Translations under genes and position numbers: made by a program | Notes under the pieces: generated by a model | Database searches by the model: none | Seen by the model: only the letters and a program-made list of their open reading frames with translations | What the model was told of the DNA's origin: nothing | From: Lotus japonicus | Lineage: Eukaryota; Streptophyta; Magnoliopsida; Fabales; Fabaceae | DNA: 64,000 nucleotides | NCBI RefSeq assembly: GCF_012489685.1 | Contig: NC_080044.1 | Coordinates: 28,810,369-28,874,368 of the forward strand | Reading direction: 5' to 3' | Shown: positions 44,303 to 53,927 of the stretch, in pieces | Position numbering within the stretch: position 1 is the first letter of the stretch | Layout of the letters: each line of letters starts with the position of its first letter

Positions 44303-44743
44303 AGATGGATCAGAACCTCTGACTATGATACTTCTTGATCAGAAGATGTCTAGTCCAGAAGGTAATTCAATCAGAGTGTGTGTACCCACTGGTACTGACT
44401 CTGACGCTGAGACAACAACATGTGTGTCAGAATTTCTGATGCATAGTTCCTTGTGCCCGTGTGACAGTCTGTTATGATTGCGTGTAGATATGCTTATCTC
44501 CTGTGTGTGATTTGTGTATTTTACTGCTACTATCTATCTTTAATTTTCAACCGTTGATCTTAAAGTGCTTTTGAATCAACAACGGTTATTTGATAAAACC
44601 CACTATACACACACGTTCTCTTCACTTCCGGTTTTCGCTCTCGCTCTCTCTGCTTTTCAAAACCGCCTTTTCTCGATTTCTCTCTCGATCTCTCTTCATC
44701 TTTCAACCTTCATCTTCTACCTCAAACCTTCAACCACTTCAAA
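44303..44743 (+). other. pol to env-like spacer with pyrimidine-rich leader
   Basis: 441 bases without a gene. In the pol frame there are several stops (TGA, TAG, TAA) soon after pol, so simple readthrough is unlikely. From about 44600 the sequence resembles a plant 5' leader (CTCTC- and TTCATC-rich) after a conserved CCCACTATACACACACG at about 44600-44616. The same block precedes the env-like ORF in A and C. Confidence 0.55.
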
Positions 44744-47601
44744 ATGGTGAGACAAACCAGAAGATCTACTGCAGATGCACCTCAGTTCCCTCACATGGTA
44801 GTTGGTCTAGCAACGGGTCAAAGGGGCTCTGAGAATCCGACACAAGAACAAGTTCAAGCTCAAGAGCAGATCGTTCCAATTGCAGAACGGGGCTGTGCCG
44901 TTCACTGCGTATTTGCTCCTGAGGAACTTCAAGTCCTGGCAGAATGGAGATTCGACCTCGACAACCTGGCTGCAAATGGGTATGATATTCGTCCTGAAGT
45001 CCAAGCTCAAGGTTGGGGAAATTACTTCAACCGACTTCGAGGACCGGTGTATGAGAAGCTGGTAAAGGAATTCTGGAAGCACGCCGACTGCGATGATACT
45101 TAGGTGGTTTCTCACATTCTTGGAAGAAAGATCATCATCACTGAGAAGTCATTCGTGAATCTGCTAGGTGCAGACACTGCTTATGGGTATCGGTTCCAAT
45201 TCACAGAGTCGAAGCTGAAACCCAGCACCAAAGACAAAATCAACCAGGCCCTGTACACCACCTTCAAACCGGGCAAGACGAGTTACAAGGTGATGGACCT
45301 TCAACCCAAACTCAGGATCTGGCACAAGATCCTACTCAACTGTATAAACCAGAGACCGAAGGGCAATTCTCCAGACTACATCAACTTCAACCAGAAGGTG
45401 ATGTTGTTCTTCATCCAAGATCAGGAGAAGATCTGCCTTCCCTACTTCCTGTTCTCCTACTTGAAGGAATGCATCCGGAAGTCTCGCACCACCGCCTCCA
45501 TCAAGTCTGCGATCAAATATATCCCTTTTGGGAGGCTGCTCTCAGACTTTCTCATTGAAAGCAACCTGGTGCAAGATCTGGTTAATGCTGGATGTGTAGA
45601 GGATCTGAGCACAATTGTCAGTGATGTCTTCACTGCAAACTCTCTGAAGAAGATGGGTTTGGTCCAGAAGAAGATTGCTCCTGCTCGTGAAGACACATCC
45701 TCTGAGATCAGAAGCAGACGGATGCCTCTGAATGACTACCCACTGTGGACTCAGGCAGACAATCCTGAAGCCATCCGGTGCTATGTCGAAGACCTAAGGG
45801 CTCAAGGCTTCGAAATTGATCTTGATGATTTCTTCAGCAGACTGCCGCCAGCTCCAGAGTTTCCTTCTCCTCCCAAGAAGAAAGCTCAGAGGAAGATGGT
45901 TCTGGAAGAATCCTCTGAAGAATCTGATGTCCCTCTGGTCAAGAAGACGAAGAGAAAGCCTGATGATGGTGATGATAGTGATAGTGAGGATGGTCCTCCT
46001 AAGAAGAAGCAGAAGAAGGTCAGAATCGTGGTGAAGCCTACTCGGGTGGAACCAGCTGCTGAAGTAGTCAGAAGGACTGAACCTCCTGCCAGAGTGACTA
46101 GATCATCAGCACATTCAAGTAAGCCTGCACTTGCTTCTGATGATGATTTGAATTTATTTGATGCACTCCCTATTTCTGCTATGCTCAAACACTCCTCAAA
46201 TCCCCTCACTCCTATTCCTGAATCCCAGCCAGCCGCACAAACCACCACTCCACCACATTCCCCAAGATCTTCCTTCTTTCAACCTTCCCCTACTGAAGCA
46301 CCTCTCTGAATTTACTTCAGAACCAACCCTCTAGGTCAGAAGATCCAACCTCTCTCATTACCATTCCATACGACCCATTATCTTCTGAACCCATCATCCA
46401 TGACCACCCCGAGCCAACCCAAACAGAACCACAACCCAGAACGTCTGATCACTCTGTTCCCAGAGCATCAGAACGTCCTGCTATCAGAACCACAGATACA
46501 GACTCTTCAACAGCCTTTACACCTGTATCCTTTCCAATCAATGTTGCTGATTCTTCTCCCTCCAATAACTCTGAATCTAATAGAAAATTCATGGAGGTTA
46601 GAAAAGAAAAGGTGTCTACCTTAGAGGAATATTACCTTACTTGTCCCAGCCCTAGGAGATATCCTGGCCCTAGACCTGAACGTCTAGTTGACCCAGATGA
46701 ACCTATCTTGGCCAATCCCGTACAAGAGGCAGACCCTTTGGCTCAACTAGCTCACCCTGTCCCTGACCAACAAGAGCCCATTCAACCAGACCCTGAACCC
46801 GAACAATCAGTGTCTAACCAATCCTCGGTTAGATCACCTCACCCTCTGGTTGAAACTTCAGACCCTCACCGTGGAACCTCTGAACCCAATGCTCCCATGA
46901 TTAACATTGGTTCTCCACAAGGTGCCTCTGAAGCTCATAGCAGCAATCACCAAGCCTCTCCTGAAACCAACCTCTCCATCATTCCCTATACTCACCTCCA
47001 ACCCACATCTCTCTCTGAGTGCATCAATATTTTCTATCATGAAACCTCCTTGAGGCTCCGCAATGTGCACGGTCAGACTGACCTCAGTGAGAATGCTGAA
47101 AGTGTGGCTGATGAGTGGAATAATCTGAGCACTTGGCTAGTGGCTCAGTTTCCAATTATGATGCAGCTCCTGCATGCAGAGGGAAGTCAGAGGATTGAGG
47201 CTGCCAAGCAAAGGTTTGCTAGAAGGGTGGCTCTTCATGAACTAGAACAGAGAAATAAGTTTCTTGAAGCTATTGAAGAAGCCAAGAGAAAGAAAGAACA
47301 AGCAGAAGAAGCTGCACGTCAGGCAGCAGCTCAAGCTGAACAAGCCAGACTAGAGGCAGAGCGACTTGAAGCTGAGGCTGAAGCCCTTAGATGCCAAGCA
47401 CTTGCACCAGTTGTGTTTACTCCTGCTGCTTCTGCTTCCAATCCAGATCCTCAAGCTGCTCAGAATGTTCCTTCCGGTTCTACTCAGCCAAGCTCATCCA
47501 GACTCGACATCATGGAACAGCGTCTTGACACTCATGAATCCATGCTGATTGAGATGAAGCACATGATGATGGAACTTCTGCGACGCACTGACAAACCTTA
47601 G
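44744..47601 (+). pseudogene. SIRE 'env-like' ORF, copy B, broken twice
   Basis: Starts MVRQTRRSTADAPQ. Codon 120 (45101-45103) is TAG where A and C have CAG. Near 46307 one G is missing (CTCTGAATT versus CTCTGGAATT), stopping the frame at 46309; homology continues in the next frame from about 46310 to the shared C-terminus LLRRTDKP at 47601. The domain layout is otherwise as in copy A: transposon-protein-like N-terminus, PPKKKQKKVR basic cluster, Pro/Ser-rich middle, coiled coil. Unlikely to yield full protein, while the neighbouring pol and antisense ORF remain open. Confidence 0.88.
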
Positions 47602-47758
47602 TTTTAGGATCTCTTCTTTTTCCTTCTTTTTCGTTACCTTTGTTTTATCTTCTTATTAAACTCTGTTTCTTTTTATTTATTTATTCTTTTTTTTTTTCGT
47701 TTGTGATTATATATGCATATATATATATATTTGTGTCACATATGTTTGCAAAACTCGT

Positions 47759-47764
47759 TTTATT
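47759..47764 (-). terminator. Poly(A) signal of antisense ORF, copy B
   Basis: AATAAA on the minus strand, about 46 bases after the antisense stop at 47810. Confidence 0.55.
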
Positions 47765-47809
47765 CATAATCTTTTTGTGTTTACATCATACTTTTCTTCC
47801 CTAAGAAGT

Positions 47810-48202
47810 CTAGAATGGAGGATCTCTCCTCATTCTTCTGCACTCCTGGCGCTGCTCTGACCTATCCTTCTCCAGACGATCCAGTACATGCTGGATGTTG
47901 CTGAGCCTGTTCTTCAGCTCATCCCTCTCCAGAATCTCTTCTGAAGTCTTGAGCTTCTCTTCCAAACTCTCTTTCTCTTCCAGCAGCTTGAGTTCAAGCC
48001 GGATGAGTTCTTGCACCTCCTCCACGAAGGCAAGAAATTCCTTCAGGTCTCTCTCCAACTCTGGACGCAGCTCCTCTTCCAGCAGTGTCCGTGTTAGCTC
48101 CGCGATGGTCGTTGTACCCTCTGGATGCCTAATGTTCAGGAACAAGTCCTCTTCAAAGGCCTTCTTCCTCAGCTCTTCTAGTGCTACGTTGTATGATGCC
48201 AT
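47810..48202 (-). CDS. Antisense 130-aa coiled-coil ORF, SIRE copy B
   Basis: Complete 130-codon ORF opposite to gag-pol. ATG in AAAAATGGC at 48202, stop TAG at 47810. Same length and layout as copies A and C: MASYNVALEELRKKAFEEDL start, Leu/Glu/Lys/Arg helix with a predicted coiled coil, Arg-rich end RRMRRDPPF. Differences from A are scattered conservative replacements (D/E, K/R, S/I, E/D) with no gap. It stays open although the sense env-like ORF beside it has a nonsense codon and a frameshift. It converges on the env-like ORF tail to tail. Product unknown; no family recognised. Confidence 0.75.
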   Translation of the reverse strand: MASYNVALEELRKKAFEEDLFLNIRHPEGTTTIAELTRTLLEEELRPELERDLKEFLAFVEEVQELIRLELKLLEEKESLEEKLKTSEEILERDELKNRLSNIQHVLDRLEKDRSEQRQECRRMRRDPPF

Positions 48203-48252
48203 TTTTCACTACAAATTGTTCACGGTGTGAAGCTTACCTTTCTCTCCAACGC

Positions 48253-48260
48253 TTTATATA
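48253..48260 (-). promoter_or_regulatory. TATA box of antisense ORF, copy B
   Basis: TATATAAA on the minus strand, about 51-58 bases before the ATG at 48202, in the conserved block GTGAAGCCTATATAAAGCG. Confidence 0.65.
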
Positions 48261-48987
48261 GGCTTCACTTTCTCTCTGAAAGTTAATGCTCTTACAGTTT
48301 CTCGAGGTTAAGTTCTTGGTAACTGACCCTTCTATTTACTCCCTTGACCGGTGGTAAACGTTCTTCTCTTGCATTAACTCCTTTATTTATTTCGCCTACC
48401 TCTGATTCTTACATCGTTTTCATTTTCTTTAAACTTAGACCTTCTCTAAGGGGGAGTACCTTGTACTTCAAGCTAAGTTTTTAACACCCCAAGCTTTTTG
48501 CTTATGACAAAAAGGGGGAGTAAACCCAGTTTTTGATGTGTAAGATGTGTTAGTGTGATTTATTTTTCTTTTGGAGAATTTAAGAGTTCCACCTTCATGA
48601 CCATAGATGTGTCACTGGGCAAATACAAGGAATACATTTCACTTCTTCTGAAGTGATTCTAAGTTGACTCTGATACCCAAGACTCTGATACCTTGTCCGT
48701 GACTCTGATTACTTATGCGCTCTGATTATTCGTTTTTCATCTATGTCATAAGTTTTTCACTCTGAACTCTTATATCATTTAGCTCAGAATCTAGACTTTA
48801 CTAACGTTTTCATCAAGTATTAGATTCAGGGGGAGCTAAGCTCAGAATCAAGCAGTGACTTGAATTCAGTATGAGCAAGATAAACTATTCACATCAGGAT
48901 AAGTATTATTCTATATCTCTAAACTCTGAGTGAATTCAGTTTGATGTTTAAGAATTGTTCATCAAAAATCTTAGTTTTGTCATCATC
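48261..48987. other. Non-coding 3' region of copy B
   Basis: About 730 bases between the antisense promoter and the polypurine tract. No gene on either strand. It holds a conserved AAAAAGGGGGAGTAAACCC stretch (about 48510-48528), a second purine-rich run that may be a relic or auxiliary tract, and many CTCTGA/TCAGAG motifs. Confidence 0.5.
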
Positions 48988-49001
48988 AAAAAGGGGGAGA
49001 T
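48988..49001 (+). other. Polypurine tract, copy B
   Basis: AAAAAGGGGGAGAT immediately before the LTR start TGTAAGATC. Confidence 0.9.
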
Positions 49002-49200
49002 TGTAAGATCAAGTTTTGATCTAGTAGTACAACTCTATGTTTTGATGATTACAAGTTAACCTTTTGATATGAACAATTGTGGTACTCTAACGTGTTTCTC
49101 TGAGTGTGCTATTTACAGGCTCTGACCTCAACTCAATCTCACACAAATCAGAAGCACTGTGTATAAAGAGTAACCCAAGCAACGCTTTCGCATTCACCAT

Positions 49201-49500
49201 GTTCAGTATGAACAGTGGAAAAGCTTCAGAAGTTCTGAAGTTATACAAACTCTGATGAGGAATCAGTCACTAAAAGCTCTGAAGATCCAGAAGTTCTGAT
49301 AACCAAGAAACACTGAAGGTTCAGATGTTCTGATGGTGTAGAAGACTCTGAAGTTGCAGAAGCTGAATAGTGGAAACTCTGAAGTCCAGAAGCAAGAAAC
49401 TCTGAAGGCCATGTTCTTCCGTCTGAGTTCAGAATCAGAAGATACAATGGTCAGAGGATCTGTGCTTTCCCTCTGACTCTGATCAACCGGCTTCACAAGT
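49201..49500 (+). repeat. TCTGA-dense stretch of the LTR U3
   Basis: I count 11 TCTGA and 5 TCAGA in these 300 bases, many within CTCTGAAG or TTCTGAAG. The same density is visible in the other copies. Confidence 0.7.
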
Positions 49501-49690
49501 TCCAATATGAAGTATTCCTCCGATCAGAAGTCTCCTAGGTTAAAAGGTCAAGTCGCTATCCAAGTACAAAAGCAAGTGTACCTTCCTGACGACCTACCTA
49601 ACGTTCTCAGCCACAGCAGAAGCTGGATTTTCCAGAACTGCCCTCCAACGGTAGCATTTCCCATGCAACGCTCAACCCTAATCCTTGGAG

Positions 49691-49699
49691 TATATATAG
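49691..49699 (+). promoter_or_regulatory. TATA box of middle LTR
   Basis: TATATATAG after CCTTGGAG; conserved in every LTR copy. Confidence 0.7.
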
Positions 49700-50221
49700 A
49701 GGCTGAAGATTGAAAGAAGCGGCTAGAAAGAAAGAGAAGAAGTAATACACACGCGCTAGACATATTCAAAATATTCTAAGATTTCTTTCATCTGAAATTC
49801 ATTGAGTTTACAATTAGCTTTTTAGAAGCAAATCTCTTGTAAACAATTCTTTGATAAACAGTTTGTTTAGTTCCTTTAGGAGATCAAGGTTGATCGGATC
49901 CTAGAGAAGACTAAGAGAGTGAATCTTAGTGTGAGCTAAGTCAGTGTAATTGTTAGTCACTTGTAGGTTTCAAGTGCAGTTGTAACTCTTACCTGATTAG
50001 TGGATTGCCTTCATTCGAAGAAGGAAGAAATCACCTTAACGGGTGGACTGGAGTAGCTTGAGTGATTTATCTAGTGAACCAGGATAAAATCCTTGTGTGC
50101 TTTTCTATCTCTTATCTTTAGCACTTAAGTTCTCGAAAGATTTGTCTAAATCTTTAAGGTGGAAGTTTTGTTCTGAAAACGTTATTCAAACCCCCCCTTT
50201 CTACCGTTTTTCATACCTTCA

Positions 50222-50935
50222 ACATGCATTGTCTGATATCATGGATAAGTATAACTCCTTATTGTCTAAGCATAAGAAGCTGAAAAGAACTTATCTGCTG
50301 CTTCCAAGACTCCTTCTAAACATGAGAAAATTATTTCTGATTTGAAAAATGATAATCATGCTTTGATCAATTCTAACGCTGTGCTTAAGAACCAGATTGC
50401 TAAGTTAGAAGAAATTGTTGCCTGTGATGCCTCTGATTGTAGAAATGAATCTAAGTATGAAAAATCTTTTCAAAGATTTCTAGCTAAAAGCGTGGATAGA
50501 AGCTTAATGGCTTCAATGATCTATGGCGTAAGCAGAAATGGAATGCATGGCATTGGCTATTCTAAACCAATTAGAAATGAGCCTTCTATGTCTAAAGCTA
50601 AATCCTTGTATGAATTCTTTGTTCCCTCTGGTACCATATTGCCTGATCCTTTACCTGCTAAAGTTGCTAAAAACCCTCTTAAAAAGGGATCCTTCTCTAT
50701 GACTAAATATCATGCAAATATTCCTTTAAAATATCATGTTGAGACACCCAAGGTGATCAGAACCTCTGGGGTAACTAACAAGAGAGGACCCAGAAAGTGG
50801 GTACATAAGGACAAGATTATCTATGTTGCAGATATCCTTGATAGCTCCACTGAAACACCAATCATGGTATCTGGACAGTGGATGCTCGCGTCACATGACG
50901 GGAGAAAGGCGTATGTTCCGAGAGCTGAAACTTAA
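50222..50935 (+). pseudogene. gag: SIRE copy C gag, lacking primer site and 5' two thirds
   Basis: Directly after the LTR end, sequence joins copy B's gag at the equivalent of about 40596 (CATGC-TTGTCTGATATCATGG), so about 1.27 kb including primer site, start codon, core and zinc knuckle is absent. The join has only one or two bases of overlap (A/AA). One A is also missing in the run at about 50283 (GAAAAGAAC versus GAAAAAGAAC). The remaining open part, 50342-50935, matches B gag residues from the coiled coil to the protease overlap. The copy cannot prime reverse transcription by itself. Confidence 0.9.
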
Positions 50936-53927
50936 GCCTGGAGGCGAAGTTGGCTTTGGAGGAAATGAAAAGGGTAAAATTGTTGGTACTGGTACTATTT
51001 GTGTAGATAGTAGTCCATGCATTGATAATGTGTTATTGGTAGATGGCTTAACACATAACTTATTGTCTATAAGTCAATTAGCTGACAAGGGTTATGATGT
51101 TATTTTCAATCAAAAGTCCTGCCGGGCTGTAAGTCAAATCGATGGCTCTGTTCTGTTTAACAGCAAGAGGGAGAACAACATTTATAAGATCAGATTATCT
51201 GAGTTGGAGGCTCAGAACGTGAAGTGCCTTCTGTCTGTTAATGAAGAGCAGTGGGTATGGCATAGACGGTTAGAGCATGCCAGTATGAGAAAGATTTCTC
51301 AGCTGAGCAAGCTAAACCTTGTCAGGGGCTTACCCAATCTGAAGTTCGCTTCAGACGCTCTTTGTGAAGCATGTCAGAAAGGCAAATTCACAAAAGTCCC
51401 TTTCAAGGCAAAGAATGTTGTCTCAACCTCAAGGCCGTTGGAACTTCTGCATATCGACCTTTTTGGACCAGTGAAAACTGAGTCTATAGGTGGCAAGAGA
51501 TATGGGATGGTTATCGTTGATGACTATAGCCGCTGGACATGGGTAAAGTTTCTAACCCGCAAGGATGAGTCTCATGCTGTGTTCTCTACCTTCATTGCTC
51601 AAGTGCAAAACGAGAAGGCTTGTAGGATTGTGCGTGTCAGAAGTGACCATGGTGGAGAGTTTGAGAATGACAAGTTTGAGAGTCTGTTTGATTCCTATGG
51701 AATTGCACATGATTTCTCTTGTCCCATAACTCCTCAACAAAATGGTGTTGTTGAGAGGAAGAACAGAACTCTTCAGGAGATGGCTAGAACCATGCTCCAA
51801 GAAACTGGCATGGCTAAGCACTTTTGGGCAGAGGCAGTAAACACAGCATGTTACATTCAGAACAGAATCTCTGTGAGACCAATTCTGAATAAGACTCATT
51901 ATGAATTGTGGAAGAACATAAAACCCAACATTTCTTATTTTCATCCTTTTGGGTGTGTTTGTTATGTTCTCAATACTAAGGATAGATTGCATAAATTTGA
52001 TGCTAAGTCTTCTAAGTGTCTATTACTTGGTTATTCTGAGAGATCTAAAGGTTTTAGATTTTATAATACTGATGCTAAGACTATTGAAGAATCTATTCAT
52101 GTTAGATTTGACGATAAGCTTGACTCTGACCAGTCAAAGCTAGTTGAGAAGTTTGCAGATTTAAGCATTAATGTTTCTAACAAAGGCAAAGCTCCAGAGG
52201 AAGCTGAGCCAGAGGAAGATGAACCAGAGGAAGAAGCTGGTCCCTCTAACTCACAAACTCTGAAGAAGAGCAGAATCACTGCAGCTCACCCTAAGGAATT
52301 GATTCTGGGCAACAAAGACGAACCAGTCAGAACCAGATCTGCCTTCAGACCCTCTGAAGAGACCTTGCTCAGTCTGAAAGGATTGGTGTCCTTAATTGAA
52401 CCCAAGTCTATAGATGAAGCTCTTCAGGACAAGGATTGGATTCTGGCCATGGAAGAAGAATTGAATCAATTCTCCAAGAACGATGTTTGGAGTTTAGTGA
52501 AGAAGCCTGAGAGTGTCCATGTAATTGGAACAAAATGGGTATTCAGAAACAAGCTGAATGAGAAAGGAGATGTAGTAAGAAACAAGGAAGGGCTAGTTGC
52601 TCAAGGCTACAGCCAGCCGGAAGGAATAGACTACACTGAAACATTTGCTCCAGTAGCACGACTGGAGGCAATCAAACTGTTGATCTCTTTTTCAGTAAAT
52701 CACAACATAGTTCTACATCAGATGGACATGAAGAGTGCCTTCCTAAATGGTTATATTTCAGAGGAAGTCTATGTTCATCAACCCCCAGGTTTTGAAGATG
52801 AGAAGAAGCCAGACCATGTGTTCAAATTGAAGAAATCACTCTACGGTCTGAAGCAAGCTCCCAGAGCATGGTATGAGAGACTCAGCTCATTCCTTGTGGA
52901 GAATGAGTTTGTAAGGGGTAAAGTAGATACAACTCTCTTTTGCAAGACTTATAAAGATGATATCTTAATTGTGCAAATTTATGTTGATGATATTATATTT
53001 GGTTCTGCTAATCAATCTCTATGCAAAGAATTTTCTGAGATGATGCAGGCTGAATTTGAGATGAGTATGATGGGAGAATTAAAGTACTTTCTGGGAATAC
53101 AAGTTGATCAAACACCAGAAGGAACATATATCCATCAGAGCAAGTACACTAAAGAACTTCTGAAGAAGTTCAATATGCTGGAATCTACAGTGGCCAAGAC
53201 TCCAATGCATCCTACATGCATTCTGGAGAAAGAAGATAAAAGTGGTAAAGTATGTCAGAAGCTCTATCGTGGCATGATAGGTTCACTTCTATACTTAACT
53301 GCATCTAGGCCAGACATACTATTTAGTGTTCACTTATGTGCTCGTTTCCAATCAGATCCAAGGGAAACCCACTTAACTGCTGTTAAGAGGATCCTAAGGT
53401 ATCTGAAAGGCACCACTAACCTTGGCTTGATGTATAAGAAAACATCAGAGTATAAGCTTTCAGGTTATTGTGATGTTGATTATGCTGGAGATAGAACAGA
53501 AAGAAAAAGTACTTCTGGAAATTGTCAATTTCTGGGAAGTAATCTAGTCTCATGGGCAAGCAAGAGGCAATCAACCATTGCACTATCAACTGCAGAGGCA
53601 GAATATATCTCAGCAGCAATATGCAGCACTCAGATGCTCTGGATGAAACATCAGCTGGAGGATTATCAGATCCTTGAGAGCAATATCCCAATCTATTGTG
53701 ATAACACTGCTGCAATCTCATTGAGTAAGAATCCTATCTTGCATTCAAGGGCAAAGCACATTGAGGTAAAGTATTACTTTATTAGAGATTATGTACAGAA
53801 GGGCGTACTTCTTCTAAAGTTTGTTGATACTGACCATCAATGGGCAGATATCTTTACAAAGCCCTTAGCAGAGGATAGATTTAATTTTATTCTGAAAAAT
53901 CTGAACATGGACTTTTGTCCAGAGTGA
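50823..53927 (+). CDS. pol: SIRE pol, copy C (intact frame in a defective element)
   Basis: 1034 codons, same layout as copy B pol. Core catalytic residues are present: protease DSGCSRH, integrase HIDLF, SDHGGEF and [12 protein letters not shown], RNase H STAEAEY and YCDN. Unusual changes sit next to working sites: WHRRLEHAS (B has RLGHAS) in the zinc finger, CPITPQQNG (B has CPRTPQQNG) before the core Glu, RNKEGLVAQG (B has [10 protein letters not shown]), GYCDVDYAG in RNase H. These suggest relaxed constraint although the frame is open. Gag is truncated upstream, so any protein would depend on the middle LTR promoter and internal initiation. Confidence 0.88.
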   Translation: MLQISLIAPLKHQSWYLDSGCSRHMTGERRMFRELKLKPGGEVGFGGNEKGKIVGTGTICVDSSPCIDNVLLVDGLTHNLLSISQLADKGYDVIFNQKSCRAVSQIDGSVLFNSKRENNIYKIRLSELEAQNVKCLLSVNEEQWVWHRRLEHASMRKISQLSKLNLVRGLPNLKFASDALCEACQKGKFTKVPFKAKNVVSTSRPLELLHIDLFGPVKTESIGGKRYGMVIVDDYSRWTWVKFLTRKDESHAVFSTFIAQVQNEKACRIVRVRSDHGGEFENDKFESLFDSYGIAHDFSCPITPQQNGVVERKNRTLQEMARTMLQETGMAKHFWAEAVNTACYIQNRISVRPILNKTHYELWKNIKPNISYFHPFGCVCYVLNTKDRLHKFDAKSSKCLLLGYSERSKGFRFYNTDAKTIEESIHVRFDDKLDSDQSKLVEKFADLSINVSNKGKAPEEAEPEEDEPEEEAGPSNSQTLKKSRITAAHPKELILGNKDEPVRTRSAFRPSEETLLSLKGLVSLIEPKSIDEALQDKDWILAMEEELNQFSKNDVWSLVKKPESVHVIGTKWVFRNKLNEKGDVVRNKEGLVAQGYSQPEGIDYTETFAPVARLEAIKLLISFSVNHNIVLHQMDMKSAFLNGYISEEVYVHQPPGFEDEKKPDHVFKLKKSLYGLKQAPRAWYERLSSFLVENEFVRGKVDTTLFCKTYKDDILIVQIYVDDIIFGSANQSLCKEFSEMMQAEFEMSMMGELKYFLGIQVDQTPEGTYIHQSKYTKELLKKFNMLESTVAKTPMHPTCILEKEDKSGKVCQKLYRGMIGSLLYLTASRPDILFSVHLCARFQSDPRETHLTAVKRILRYLKGTTNLGLMYKKTSEYKLSGYCDVDYAGDRTERKSTSGNCQFLGSNLVSWASKRQSTIALSTAEAEYISAAICSTQMLWMKHQLEDYQILESNIPIYCDNTAAISLSKNPILHSRAKHIEVKYYFIRDYVQKGVLLLKFVDTDHQWADIFTKPLAEDRFNFILKNLNMDFCPE

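Larger units (their letters stand above)
49002..50221 (+). mobile_element. Shared middle LTR: 3' LTR of B and 5' LTR position of C
   Basis: 1220 bases, TGTAAGATC...CATACCTTCA. The U3 end has an AGATCAAGTTTTGATCT inverted repeat. TATA box at 49691-49699. It is much closer to the B 5' LTR (about 1% different) than to the C 3' LTR (roughly 4% by eye). It is followed not by a primer site but by gag sequence from well inside the gene. Confidence 0.92.
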
